A stretch of DNA of 64,000 bases from contig JABSRP010000002.1 of NCBI GenBank assembly GCA_013215145.1, forward strand, positions 62,001 to 126,000, given 5' to 3'. The notes under the pieces were generated by a model. That model made no database searches and had not been told where the DNA came from. It saw only the letters and a program-made list of their open reading frames with translations. Below are positions 8,678 through 17,355 of the stretch, piece after piece (positions within the stretch are counted from its first letter, which is position 1; every line of letters starts with the position of its first letter). Made by a program: the position numbers and the translations under genes. The stretch comes from Pseudobacteriovorax sp. (GTDB lineage Bacteria > Bdellovibrionota_B > Oligoflexia > Oligoflexales > Oligoflexaceae).

Positions 8678-9040
8678 TCATTTTGGGCCTTCAATGGGCA
8701 AAAAAAACTTCTTGATTTTACAGGAAATCGGGGGGCACGTATACAGTACTGATGGGTCTGATCTATACTGCAAACAAAAACTAGTTGAGCAGAAGATACC
8801 CTTGGAGAATATCCAATACTCATACGGATACAACGATGACCACATATGGCTCAACTGTGAGGAAACAAACCTGAATCTTGTAGCTGTCCTGCGTTTGTTC
8901 ATATAAACAAACAAGTGCCCTGAAAAAGGATCTTTTTTAAGAACTGTCTTAGCCTTGTTGAACAAAGTATCGTAGGAGGCACGCATATCCGTGGCCTCTT
9001 TAGACATATAAATTTTGGTACGACGATTAAAAGCTAGCAT
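8678..9040 (-). pseudogene. tnpB: IS66 TnpB with foreign or shifted C-terminus
   Basis: The first 53 residues are good TnpB: TKIYMSKEATDMRASYDTLF followed by DPFSGHLFVYMNKRRTA. After about 8882 the frame no longer resembles TnpB; a short match in another frame (a QDSYKI segment) hints at a frameshift just there, followed by loss of the end. A normal TnpB has about 115 residues with a KxLxWDGxGF segment after the Arg-rich strand, which is missing here. Confidence 0.75.
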
Positions 9041-9420
9041 CAACCTGCCTGTTTTAAAAACTCGATGACTTGCGATACCTTTTGAAATCGTAGAAGCTTG
9101 CCGCCATCTAATAATAGCTCGATTCCTTGGCATTCACCTTTAGAATTGCTAGCTGGCTCAGTGTGATCATCTTCGGTGTGCAACTGAGTAAACTCTTCCG
9201 AACCGAACGAACCCTCTCGTTTTAACTTTTTAGCTTTACCAATTAACTTTGCCATCTGCTTTGGCGAAAAACCAATAGAGCGGTAGAACGAACTAGCAGT
9301 ACCCTCCCAGTTTTCCCAAGCATTCAATACTTCGCATAAAACCGGCTCTGAAACATTTCTAAGACGACCCGAGTCACTCACATACGTACTGAGCTTTTTA
9401 CGTAAAATTTGATTGTCCAT
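9040..9420 (-). CDS. tnpA: IS66-family accessory protein TnpA-like
   Basis: 126 residues; start ATG preceded by GGAGGATAT. NAWENWEGTASSFYRSIGFS and PKQMAKLIGKAKKLKREG form the DNA-binding part, a type often found in front of IS66 tnpB genes. The end, GIELLLDGGKLLRFQKVSQV followed by IEFLKQAG, is the short closing strand-helix of TnpA proteins. It is coupled to the following tnpB through TGATG. The gene looks intact although its element is not. Confidence 0.75.
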   Translation of the reverse strand: MDNQILRKKLSTYVSDSGRLRNVSEPVLCEVLNAWENWEGTASSFYRSIGFSPKQMAKLIGKAKKLKREGSFGSEEFTQLHTEDDHTEPASNSKGECQGIELLLDGGKLLRFQKVSQVIEFLKQAG

Positions 9421-9493
9421 ATATCCTCCTTTTCGTTGATAAGGATAATATGACAGATTATTTTAAGGCTTGGAATGAGTGGTAGAGTGATGA

Positions 9494-10012
9494 TTTACGA
9501 AGCACAAAAAAAAGCGTCAAGCTAGGAAAATCCACGCAAAGATTCGCAATAAGAGAATAGACGATCTGCATAAAGCTTCCACTGAAATCGTCCGAGAAAA
9601 CGGCCTAATAGTTGTAGGTAAATTTGGAGCCAAAGGCCTAGCTAAAACTAAAATGGCGAAATCTATTAATGATGCGGCTACCACCGCATTCAAAACGATG
9701 CTGAAGTATAAAGCGAGCGCGCAGCAGCATTGTATATTCGTAGAAGTGCAAGAACACTTCTCAACTCAAATCTGTTCTAGCTGTGAAGAAATTCCAGATA
9801 GCGCTCCGAAAGGAGTGAAAGATCTTGGGGTAAGAGAATGGGTGTGCAGCAGTTGTGGAGCGGTCCATGATCGTGACGTAAATGCTGCAATGAACATTCT
9901 CCGATTCGGGCGGGAATCGCTGGTGCCTAAAGTGGCCCAGGAATCCCCCCACTATAGCCGCGTCAGCGGTTTAGTGGCGGGAGGCTGTCAATTAGGGACT
10001 CGGCTGCGTTAA
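9494..10012 (+). pseudogene. tnpB: C-terminal half of an IS200/IS605-type TnpB nuclease
   Basis: Open from 9494 just after a stop. It covers the helical RuvC insert, the RuvC-II region (LIVVGKFGAKGLAKTKMAKS), the zinc ribbon with CSSC at both ends, and RuvC-III (GAVHDRDVNAAMNILRFG). The wedge, REC and RuvC-I parts are gone. In the RuvC-II strand the usual E-D/N pair after VV is GK, so the catalytic glutamate is lost as well. TnpB is an RNA-guided nuclease that favours retention of its element; this copy cannot be one. No TnpA (Y1) or right-end omega RNA was recognised. Confidence 0.88.
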
Positions 10013-10384
10013 GTCTTTGAAACTGTGGTAACGTTCCGTTGTAGAGAATGTGAGCCATACCTTATTAGAGGTCAAACCCTCTCGGATCTTAAAGCCGGAC
10101 ACTTCCTCGCCACCGATTTTTATCGTGACCTCACCGCCCGTGTAGGCTTGACTAATCTCTTGGATGCTGTCGAATTCATTTAAAAAGGTGATCCCAACAG
10201 CTTCTTTTTTGTCAAAATAATCAATCAGGTAGTCTTCCAAATCCAGGACAACGTTTTTTGTCTGCTGCTCGGCCACGTCTCCCTTCTTGAAACTTAGGGT
10301 TAAGCGATCCTTATTCAGGATGGATGATCCTAACAGATTGCCTGAGATTAAAAATGCGATAATCGTATAGATAAAGTACTCCAT
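9992..10384 (-). CDS. Membrane-anchored hypothetical protein
   Basis: 130 residues; AGGAGTGACTC precedes the ATG. MEYFIYTIIAFLISGNLLGS is a membrane anchor or signal sequence, followed by a mixed alpha/beta exported part (QTKNVVLDLEDYLIDYFDKK, GGEVTIKIGGEEVSGFKIRE). I do not recognise the family. Its last codons overlap the end of the TnpB remnant on the other strand, which suggests that the insertion landed at the 3' end of this gene. The minus-strand gene at 10460 lies upstream with a 75-base gap. Confidence 0.65.
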   Translation of the reverse strand: MEYFIYTIIAFLISGNLLGSSILNKDRLTLSFKKGDVAEQQTKNVVLDLEDYLIDYFDKKEAVGITFLNEFDSIQEISQAYTGGEVTIKIGGEEVSGFKIREGLTSNKVWLTFSTTERYHSFKDLTQPSP

Positions 10385-10459
10385 GAGTCACTCCTAATCA
10401 GTCTTAAAAGCTAATTCCACAAGATTTACATGTAATTGATTTACTTTTGTATCGAATGA

Positions 10460-10759
10460 TTAGACAAGGGGAGGGCTGAGACCAGTGCGGAAGGCCCAAT
10501 AAGAAGACAAACTGAGTCGTTCGGCAAAAGGTTTTATCCGATGGACAAACAACCGGCCCACGCTAATTAAAGGGGACACAGATGCTTGAAGGCAGTGGTC
10601 AGAATCAGAAGACGTGTTGACGTCGCTAAGGATCAGCCCTTTACAGAGCTGAAGCTTGAACCCTGTAGCCTCGCCGTGACTAACCGTACTACCGTGGCAT
10701 TTGCTCGAGATAGCTAGTAAGCAGAGGATAGGGCAGATTGTTAGCATCAACGTTTTCAT
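10460..10759 (-). CDS. Possible small exported protein
   Basis: 99 residues beginning MKTLMLTICPILCLLAISSK followed by CHGS, a plausible signal peptide. The remainder has three cysteines and no known motif. The ribosome binding site is poor, so coding status is open. Confidence 0.4.
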   Translation of the reverse strand: MKTLMLTICPILCLLAISSKCHGSTVSHGEATGFKLQLCKGLILSDVNTSSDSDHCLQASVSPLISVGRLFVHRIKPFAERLSLSSYWAFRTGLSPPLV

Positions 10760-11178
10760 AACTACAACGTAAGTCGACTTAGAAAACAGTCAAGCAACTC
10801 CCCAAAAAAACCTTCAAAAAAATATCTATATCTATGAAATGATTGATATAAAACCAGTACTCCTCCGCTCGCTATGGGATGGCTTCGGCTGGAGCCTCTA
10901 GAGGCTATCGGTTGAGTCTATCCTTTATAATAAGCAGTCAACCTGTCGTTAGCCTGACAAGAGGTTTGCCAGTCAAGCTGATGCCATCCATTGAGCTGTC
11001 GAGTTTGAGAGGCAGTTTTTACCACAAAACCGACTATTGCTGGCATTGATGACATACATAAAGGCGCGAGCCAGTCAATTCATACGATCTTTATCAAAAC
11101 CTTATCTTTCTGCGAATTCCGGCTGTTAATGTCCGGCCATCACGAAATTACTCAGTTACGAGTACGACAGGAGTTAAT
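10760..11178. other. Long leader/promoter region of the beta-helix lipoprotein
   Basis: No gene seen. A hairpin can form around 10939-10967 (AACCTGTC paired with GAC and AGGTT). The AGGAG before the gene is strong. The length of the leader fits a highly expressed, regulated gene; no known riboswitch pattern was recognised. Confidence 0.4.
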
Positions 11179-12513
11179 ATGAAAATCAAAAACGTAGCTT
11201 TCGGTATTCTGCTAACGGCCTTAGCCATCTCTTGCTCTGATGATTCCTCATCAGATAACCCAGCGCCTGCTCCGACCCCTGAGCCTGAGCCGTTGCCATT
11301 GCAAGATGTTTGTCCAGAATCAACCACCGTTGTTTCTGACGAGCCAAAAATCTGCTTGCTCCAAGGTGTCTACACCCAGGACCTAACCCTAACCGCTGAT
11401 ACGACTTGGGTTCTGAGTAACGGTGTTTTCGTAGGTGAAGACAACGCGAACAGCGCTGTTTTAACGATTGAGCCAGGAACAAAAATCATCGGACAATCAG
11501 GTGCTGATTTCTTGGTAATCAACCGTGGTTCTAAAATCATGGCGGCTGGTACAGCAGAAGCTCCTATTGTATTCACCTCTGCTAAAGAGCCAGGAAGCAG
11601 AAGCCGTGGCGACTGGGGTGGATTGATTATCAATGGTAACGCGCCTATCAACGGCTGTGACACAGGTGTTTGTGTTGCTGAAGGCGAAGGTAATACCGGT
11701 GTTTACGGTGGTGATAACCCAGAAGATAACAGCGGTATGCTCAAATATGTTCGTATCGAATTTGCTGGTAACGAAATCAGCCCTGACAACGAGCTAAACG
11801 GAATCGCATTTCAAGGTATCGGCTCAGGAACTGTTGTTGATTATATCCAAGTACACTACAACGCCGATGATGGTGTTGAGTTCTTCGGTGGAACTGTAAA
11901 CGCTAAGCACATCGTCCTAACGGGTAACCGTGATGATTCTCTTGACTGGGTTAATGGCTGGAACGGTACGGCTCAATACATCCTTGTCGACCAGGCGGAC
12001 GATCAGGCTAACAACGGTATCGAAGGCGATAACCTAAAGCAAAACATGGATATCGCACCACGCTCTAACCCAACACTTGTTAACATGACGTTCGTTGGTA
12101 CTCAGGGTGAAGCAGCCAAGGGTGGACACGGTATCCTTCTTCGACGCGGAACATCTGCTAAGATTTACAACTCAGTTATCGCTAACTTCAAAAACGCTTG
12201 TATTAAGATTGATGATGCCGCGACATTCGCCTCTGATATCCAAATCTACAACACAGTGTTAGCTAACTGTAAAGAAGGTGCTACAATCGCTGAAGAGGGT
12301 GATGGCTTTGTAACATCTGATTGGTTCAGTGCCTTTGCTGGTAACAGTATTGAGAATGCTCTGACAACAGTCGACCGACTATACAGCTCTCAAATTACTG
12401 ATGGCCAAGAGCTACCAGCTAATGACTTCATCGAGAAAACTAGCTACCGTGGCGCCATCGAAAGCGCTGAAAAAGACTGGACAGCGGGATGGACAACATC
12501 AGCAGCCAACTAA
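11179..12513 (+). CDS. Abundant beta-helix lipoprotein
   Basis: 444 residues. The N-terminus MKIKNVAFGILLTALAISCS ends in a lipobox with Cys-19, then a Ser/Asp/Pro-rich linker. The rest is a right-handed beta-helix-like protein, with segments LTIEPGTKIIGQSGADFLVI, GDWGGLIINGNAPINGC, YVRIEFAGNEISPDNELNG and GRTSAK-type turns, ending in a Trp-rich tail. Proteins of this type occur beside TonB receptors in many marine Gram-negatives and are often called uncharacterised or multidrug-transporter-like; the latter name is not supported. Its codons are strongly biased (GGT, GCT, AAC), unlike its neighbours, so it is probably among the most abundant proteins. A strong AGGAG precedes the start and a strong terminator follows. 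Confidence 0.8.
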   Translation: MKIKNVAFGILLTALAISCSDDSSSDNPAPAPTPEPEPLPLQDVCPESTTVVSDEPKICLLQGVYTQDLTLTADTTWVLSNGVFVGEDNANSAVLTIEPGTKIIGQSGADFLVINRGSKIMAAGTAEAPIVFTSAKEPGSRSRGDWGGLIINGNAPINGCDTGVCVAEGEGNTGVYGGDNPEDNSGMLKYVRIEFAGNEISPDNELNGIAFQGIGSGTVVDYIQVHYNADDGVEFFGGTVNAKHIVLTGNRDDSLDWVNGWNGTAQYILVDQADDQANNGIEGDNLKQNMDIAPRSNPTLVNMTFVGTQGEAAKGGHGILLRRGTSAKIYNSVIANFKNACIKIDDAATFASDIQIYNTVLANCKEGATIAEEGDGFVTSDWFSAFAGNSIENALTTVDRLYSSQITDGQELPANDFIEKTSYRGAIESAEKDWTAGWTTSAAN

Positions 12514-12555
12514 AAATACCTACTGAGTAGACGTCCTATTCTACTCGAGGTGATG

Positions 12556-12586
12556 GGGTGACGAGGTCTGGCTCGTCACCCTTTTT
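12556..12586 (+). terminator. Intrinsic terminator
   Basis: A 10-base perfect stem GGGTGACGAG/CTCGTCACCC with a 6-base loop, then TTTTT. It ends the beta-helix lipoprotein transcript. Confidence 0.95.
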
Positions 12587-12602
12587 CGTTTCTAACGGCA
12601 TG

Positions 12603-13322
12603 TTACCATTTGTAGGCAATGAGAGCCGACACATAAAATGAAGCCAGGCTGAGCACGCCCGATAGAGCTATTTGTCCAGTAAGTCCGCTAAGTTCACCGC
12701 GGTCAAAGCCTCCGTCGCTCCCGAAGGCAGACCGCCAGGGACCAGGTACCAATCCTCGATCGGTATTTAGCTCTAGAGAGTTCCATGAGGCGATGGCACC
12801 AAGGCCAAACCCTGTTGACTTTTCTTTTGCCGGGTCAAATGCGGCATCAAAGTCAAAGTTCCATCTTAGGGGAAACAGATAGAGATTTGCTGACATAAAT
12901 CTCATAAACATGCTGTCGTTGAAAATCTGCTCGTCTTCTAAGTCTTCGGCGAATCCATATGAGTCTTCAATACGAAAGCGGACAAATTCAGTAAAGTTAG
13001 CTTCCAACCCAATCCAACTAAAATAGAGGCTCAGCCGATAATCGGTATAATCAACCGCGCGCTCGTCATCTGATGGCACATCGAAGGAGACGCTAGCAGC
13101 AAGTCCCGACCAGGATCCCCCTAGTTCTAAGATGTCTGGAATTTGCGGACCGTAGATGATGCGGTTGGAAGATTTGGTCTCGGCTGTATCGCCTTCGTTG
13201 TCGATCATAAGATCTAACGCCGGTTGCCGGTACCCTAGATAAACGGAGCTGAAACCTTTAGACTTAGCAAAAAGCTGATACGGAAGAAAGCAAGCAATCA
13301 GACAAACATAGAATGTGCGCAA
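12603..13322 (-). CDS. Probable outer-membrane beta-barrel protein
   Basis: 239 residues from a TTG. MRTFYVCLIACFLPYQLFAK is a signal peptide. The mature part has alternating strands typical of an outer-membrane barrel (GFSSVYLGYRQPALDLMI, WSGLAASVSFDVPSDD, YTDYRLSLYFSWIGLEANF) and ends in a C-terminal strand, ASFYVSALIAYKW, with the terminal aromatic residue used for barrel insertion. It recalls DUF4421-type proteins but I am not sure. It lies 130 bases downstream of the FecA-like receptor on the same strand, so it may share its iron control. Confidence 0.65.
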   Translation of the reverse strand: MRTFYVCLIACFLPYQLFAKSKGFSSVYLGYRQPALDLMIDNEGDTAETKSSNRIIYGPQIPDILELGGSWSGLAASVSFDVPSDDERAVDYTDYRLSLYFSWIGLEANFTEFVRFRIEDSYGFAEDLEDEQIFNDSMFMRFMSANLYLFPLRWNFDFDAAFDPAKEKSTGFGLGAIASWNSLELNTDRGLVPGPWRSAFGSDGGFDRGELSGLTGQIALSGVLSLASFYVSALIAYKW

Positions 13323-13331
13323 AAGACAAAG

Positions 13332-13370
13332 CCCATTAGTTATGCCAATGCCTTAGTATAAACTAATGGG
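13332..13370. repeat. 10-base inverted repeat in front of the barrel gene
   Basis: CCCATTAGTT and AACTAATGGG are separated by 19 bases and lie just before the TTG start at 13322. It can form a hairpin in the leader, either a processing/stability element between receptor and barrel gene or a binding site. Confidence 0.7.
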
Positions 13371-13454
13371 GGGAGACATGGCAGTCTTAGCTCACTCCTG
13401 CCGTTCGTTGAAGAATAGAGCTAATCAGTGTCATTAGCTTATTAGCCCCTAACG

Positions 13455-15629
13455 TCAGAGATTTTTCCAATTAAATCCGATCGATAGGAGTCTAGGCTTA
13501 CCTGGTCTCAAGCCGTAGGGTCTCAGAGATACTTGATAGACTTCATCCAACACATTCTCTGCCCTGAGGAAAACTTTCGCATTCATGGATATGTATTTGG
13601 CAAAACTCAGATCAACCACGGAATAACTTGGAATCTCACGCCTGTCCTCGTCCACGGTCTGGTCGAACATCTTGCTTTTATATTGGTACGAGGCAACAGC
13701 CTCATAAGAATGCCAATCCGCAGAAAGCTGAAGGGCTAAGTTATGGTTGGATAAATAGGGCAAAGGATCGCCAGAATTGATATCACCGATCCCCCATTCA
13801 GGGTTATCCGATACGGTATCGCTGGCAAACTCAGCCTGAGTGTAAGTGTAAGCAAGACCTTGGCGCAATGAGAGTGGGCCAATATTGTTTTGATTTTGGA
13901 TCATCAGCTCTAAGCCTTGGATCAAGGCTTCGCCACCATTGAATTCTTGGTCCAGGTTAGATCCAGAGCAGCCTGACGAGAAGGAACAAGTCCCTTTGAT
14001 GTTGCTATAATCGGATAGGAAAGCGACAGCATCGGCATTAAAGGAGCCCTTGCGAAAGCGTAGACCTAGCTCGTAATTGAGGGATTCCTCAGGTTTGACA
14101 GAATCAAGTTGCCCAGGGCCGACGACGGTGATCCCCTGATTCACGCCTGCAAACACTAGCCAAGGCTGACTTATTTGCCAGGATAGACCAGTACCAAAAA
14201 CCGTAAGCTCGTCATCCCGTTTGATGGATGTTGACTCACTGGCTAGGGGGTCTTTCCTTTCATCTGCAATAGCCTCAAAACGACCTCCGATAGTCCAAGA
14301 GATTGCGGAAAAGTCTTGTCTAAGATTGAAGTAAAGGCTGTTAGAGACAGAGCTGTCAAATGTCCGGTTGGTACTCACTTGAGCTGAGTCTTGAGCCAGG
14401 AGAAGACTTCCATCTTGCATCAAATAGGCCTGCTCTGTGTGATTGCGTTTAATCTCATCCTTATGATGGCGTAGGCCTAAAGAGAGCTCACTGTTATCCG
14501 ACCAGGACAGTTCTAGGGGAATCTGACCGTCCCATTGCACACCCTCGCTAACATAACTCCGGTCATTGTCACCAATGATGACGCGATCGTTGGTGGAAGA
14601 GGTGTCTTCTTCCCCTTTGAGGATACTCAAGAATAAAAGGTTAGAACCATCGGGCCGTAAGATCACATCGAGAGGTACAACATTGCTATCTCCAAACCCA
14701 TTAAACTTAGACCAGTTACGATGAAACCAATAGCGATAGACTTTCGTTGTACCAGAAAACAGCTCACCATCGTAGACGTGAGTCAGCATGATCTGGTTTC
14801 GTGTCCACGCCATATCATCCTTCGCACTGGCAGCATAACGCTCGTAAGGATTCCTTTCGAAATCCTCTTCAGTCAGCCCGAGATAGGTTTCGTTGGATTT
14901 TTCATGAGCTCGCACGGTTTTTAGCTCGAAACTGTGCTGGGGATTGAGGTCGTAACGAAGTTTCAATTGAAGATCATCGCGACGAAATCCCGTAGGTGCA
15001 TCGTCGTCTGGTAGCTCTTTAAAGCCATCGCTTTCGATGCGAGCTCCGTTTAGGATAAAGGAGATGTTATCGTAGGTGCCGCCGACATCAAATTCGCCCT
15101 TGTAAGTCTCAAAGGTTCCCACCTCACCGCGGAATCCATAGGTGAATTGATCAGGAATCGGGCGTGTGATAAGGTTTAACGCACCACCGATGGAGTTTGG
15201 TCCAAAACGCACGCTGCTAGGGCCTTTAAACACCTCCACAGTACCGATCCTATACATCATGGGAAAGTAGTAGGCCGCAGGAGCCGAATAAGGAGCAGGT
15301 CCTAGTAAGACGCCATCCTCTAGCAAGGTAATTTTGCGACTACGGTGCGGGTGGGCTCCTCGGAAACCGATATTGGGACGCAGACCAAAGCCATCCTCCT
15401 CCTGGATGTTAACCCCAGGGATGTCTTTAAGCACGCGATTGATATCTTGGTACTGAAATGTATCGAGATCGTCTTCATCCAATCTATAAGCAGAGCCAGC
15501 TTGCTTCTCTAGGTTTTCTTTGCTGCCAAATATGGAAATATGCTCGATGGTTTTGTTGTCTGCGAAAGCTAAGCTACTGGCGGAACAGGTCAGTATCACC
15601 AAGCCTAGCCTGTGATGGGAAAATGACAA
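13455..15629 (-). CDS. TonB-dependent outer-membrane receptor, FecA-like
   Basis: 724 residues from a TTG preceded by AAAGGATAGAG. A signal peptide (LGLVILTCSASSLAFA) is followed by the plug domain: DINRVLKDIPGVNIQEEDGF, IGFRGAHPHRSRKITLLEDG, VEVFKGPSSVRFGPNSIGGA. The 22-stranded barrel ends with a RPYGLRPGKPRLLSIGFNW strand. Plug sequence and length are those of the ferric-citrate/FecA group; no N-terminal signalling extension for a FecIR pair is present. It imports a ferric chelate across the outer membrane using TonB-ExbBD energy. A Fur box lies about 50 bases upstream. No permease genes are in the window. Confidence 0.92.
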   Translation of the reverse strand: MSFSHHRLGLVILTCSASSLAFADNKTIEHISIFGSKENLEKQAGSAYRLDEDDLDTFQYQDINRVLKDIPGVNIQEEDGFGLRPNIGFRGAHPHRSRKITLLEDGVLLGPAPYSAPAAYYFPMMYRIGTVEVFKGPSSVRFGPNSIGGALNLITRPIPDQFTYGFRGEVGTFETYKGEFDVGGTYDNISFILNGARIESDGFKELPDDDAPTGFRRDDLQLKLRYDLNPQHSFELKTVRAHEKSNETYLGLTEEDFERNPYERYAASAKDDMAWTRNQIMLTHVYDGELFSGTTKVYRYWFHRNWSKFNGFGDSNVVPLDVILRPDGSNLLFLSILKGEEDTSSTNDRVIIGDNDRSYVSEGVQWDGQIPLELSWSDNSELSLGLRHHKDEIKRNHTEQAYLMQDGSLLLAQDSAQVSTNRTFDSSVSNSLYFNLRQDFSAISWTIGGRFEAIADERKDPLASESTSIKRDDELTVFGTGLSWQISQPWLVFAGVNQGITVVGPGQLDSVKPEESLNYELGLRFRKGSFNADAVAFLSDYSNIKGTCSFSSGCSGSNLDQEFNGGEALIQGLELMIQNQNNIGPLSLRQGLAYTYTQAEFASDTVSDNPEWGIGDINSGDPLPYLSNHNLALQLSADWHSYEAVASYQYKSKMFDQTVDEDRREIPSYSVVDLSFAKYISMNAKVFLRAENVLDEVYQVSLRPYGLRPGKPRLLSIGFNWKNL

Positions 15630-15678
15630 ACTCTATCCTTTCTGTCGCGAGGCCGACGGGAGCTCCGTCGAAAATATT

Positions 15679-15697
15679 GATAATTGTTATCATTATC
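15679..15697 (-). promoter_or_regulatory. Fur box
   Basis: On the minus strand GATAATGATAACAATTATC matches the 19-base Fur consensus GATAATGATAATCATTATC at 17 positions. It lies 50 bases upstream of the FecA-like receptor start, the right place for repression by Fe-Fur. Confidence 0.88.
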
Positions 15698-16084
15698 GGT
15701 CGATGGATTCAAGTCTTTGAATGATTGCGTTAAAAAGCAGAATAGGGCAGTGTTTCTGGCACAATACAGTCTGGTTTGTATTTTAATGTTACCTATGGTT
15801 ACATTTGAGCGTACCTTACAAGGCTCTCAGGGAGTGCCTCTAGATACAGAGCGGCATTGGGAAGAGGCTTATGTTTTTGCCATAACTGTCCATAACCAAC
15901 AAAATAACTAGAGGAATATCATGTTTAAACATGCGTTCATCGAACGGATGGCAGATCTCTAACGACGGGAGTCTTTGAGCTGCTTTGACGAATGGAAAAC
16001 CATGGAGGGGGGAGCGGAGGCTCAAACACTATAAAAACGGCCTCGAGGAGATCGGAGTCTCATCAATCGCAGAGCAAGTTAAGC
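15698..16084. other. Spacer between the BMP lipoprotein gene and the Fur box
   Basis: Both flanking genes are on the minus strand. Small plus-strand frames here (15684-15911, 15985-16185) have no ribosome binding site or recognisable product. No strong terminator for the BMP gene was found. Confidence 0.4.
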
Positions 16085-17149
16085 TCAGTCTACCTCAACA
16101 CTACCGCAGCTTATTGAAGAATTGGCAGTGTTATCACCCAGGCTGTCCACACCTGTTGCAACAGTTCCATCGGAAAGTCCAGTAAGTATCGTCGCTAATT
16201 CTGTTTGAATTTCTGAAGTCACAGCATCTGAGTGGTACGCAGATAACCCTACACCCCCATTAGCCGCATTAAAGACTTTCGTGCCTGATTCAAAACCTCC
16301 TTCTACAAGGCTGGTAATCTCCTGGAAAACTGCCTCATCGATTTTCTTAATGGCACTGGAAAGCAGTCTTGTCGAACTGGTCTCAGCGCCGCCCTTGTAG
16401 GTGGTAAAGAACTCGTCTGTATCAACACCAATACCGTAGATCCCGTCGTTCGTCGCCTGAAGCACACCTCCCGATCCGGTAGCACCACCAGCACCGAAAA
16501 TAACGTCGACATTGTTCCCTGTGATCATTGACTGGGCCTGCGCTACCCCAGTTTCAGCTGAGGTAAACGAATTCACAAATACGCATTGCGGGGTACAATC
16601 TGAACATGTAGCCAGCAAGCCATTGACAAAGCCATTGACAAAACGCTTCACAGGAGGAATTGCGATACCCCCAATAACCCCAGCAGACTTGGTTGTGGTT
16701 ACTTTTGCGGCAAGAGCTCCGGCCATATAGCCAGCTTCATCCTCAGTGAAAGTCAAACCTGTAAGATTCTCCGTGTACTCATCGTAGGCAACATCCACGA
16801 TCGCGAACTTTACGTCTGTGTGTTCCGCCGCTTTCTCCTTGGTTATATCGGCCATTCTGAAACCGACCGTCACAATCATGTCGTAGCCTTCTTCGACAAA
16901 AAAATCGATTTCCGTTGCATAGGACGCTTCTTCCGCTGATTCTTTGTAGTCGAAAAGCAATCCATATTGCTCCGATCCTCGAACTCCGGCTTCGTATGCA
17001 CTCTGGTTAAAGGTACCATCATCTATTTTTCCGATATCAGTCACGAGGGCAACTTTTAAGTCACTCCCCGCGGCACCACCACTACTGCTTCCTCCGCAGG
17101 CGACCAAACTCGACACTAACCCTGCTAAAAAAACAAATCGTAACACCAT
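16085..17149 (-). CDS. BMP-family (PnrA-like) substrate-binding lipoprotein
   Basis: 354 residues from the ATG at 17149, chosen because GGGGGCGGCC precedes it and the product then begins MVLRFVFLAGLVSSLVACGG with a proper lipobox. The ORF stays open to 17248. The mature protein has the family signature: KVALVTDIGKIDDGTFNQSA, FFVEEGYDMIVTVGFRMAD, FTEDEAGYMAGALAAKVT, VDVIFGAGGATGSGGVLQA and GIGVDTDEFFTTYKGG. Members bind purine nucleosides or related solutes for an ABC importer. No permease or ATPase gene is adjacent. Likely inner-membrane anchored. Confidence 0.9.
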   Translation of the reverse strand: MVLRFVFLAGLVSSLVACGGSSSGGAAGSDLKVALVTDIGKIDDGTFNQSAYEAGVRGSEQYGLLFDYKESAEEASYATEIDFFVEEGYDMIVTVGFRMADITKEKAAEHTDVKFAIVDVAYDEYTENLTGLTFTEDEAGYMAGALAAKVTTTKSAGVIGGIAIPPVKRFVNGFVNGLLATCSDCTPQCVFVNSFTSAETGVAQAQSMITGNNVDVIFGAGGATGSGGVLQATNDGIYGIGVDTDEFFTTYKGGAETSSTRLLSSAIKKIDEAVFQEITSLVEGGFESGTKVFNAANGGVGLSAYHSDAVTSEIQTELATILTGLSDGTVATGVDSLGDNTANSSISCGSVEVD

Positions 17150-17355
17150 GGCCGCCCCCTTCTTTACGCTGTCTTTATCGCGCTCATCTCTAGGTTTCGT
17201 CATAGATTTGATTTCGGTAATCTCATATTGGTCATGGCGCCATTCCATATACTGTTGAGGCTGACATCACCCTCGAAAATGATGCCCAGTTGGACACGGA
17301 ATCAGAGCATAGTCGGCATCGGTATTATTTATGGGGACTTAAGTTCGCTGGTAAC

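Larger units (their letters stand above)
8678..9434 (-). mobile_element. Second IS66-family remnant (tnpA plus broken tnpB)
   Basis: A tnpA followed by a tnpB that shares one base with it (TGATG) lie on the minus strand. No tnpC follows and no terminal repeat was identified. The accessory proteins differ from those at 5364-5863, so these are two different elements. Confidence 0.65.

Noticed and set aside
8655..8906. 83-codon plus-strand frame antisense to the IS66 tnpB remnant
   Set aside because: No motif or ribosome binding site; the opposite strand carries recognisable TnpB sequence.
11179..12513. Multidrug transporter annotation often attached to this lipoprotein type
   Set aside because: The protein has a lipobox and beta-helix pattern and no membrane helices beyond the signal.
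15684..16185. Plus-strand frames between the Fur box and the BMP gene
   Set aside because: No ribosome binding site or homology; the flanking genes explain the region as promoter and 3' leader.
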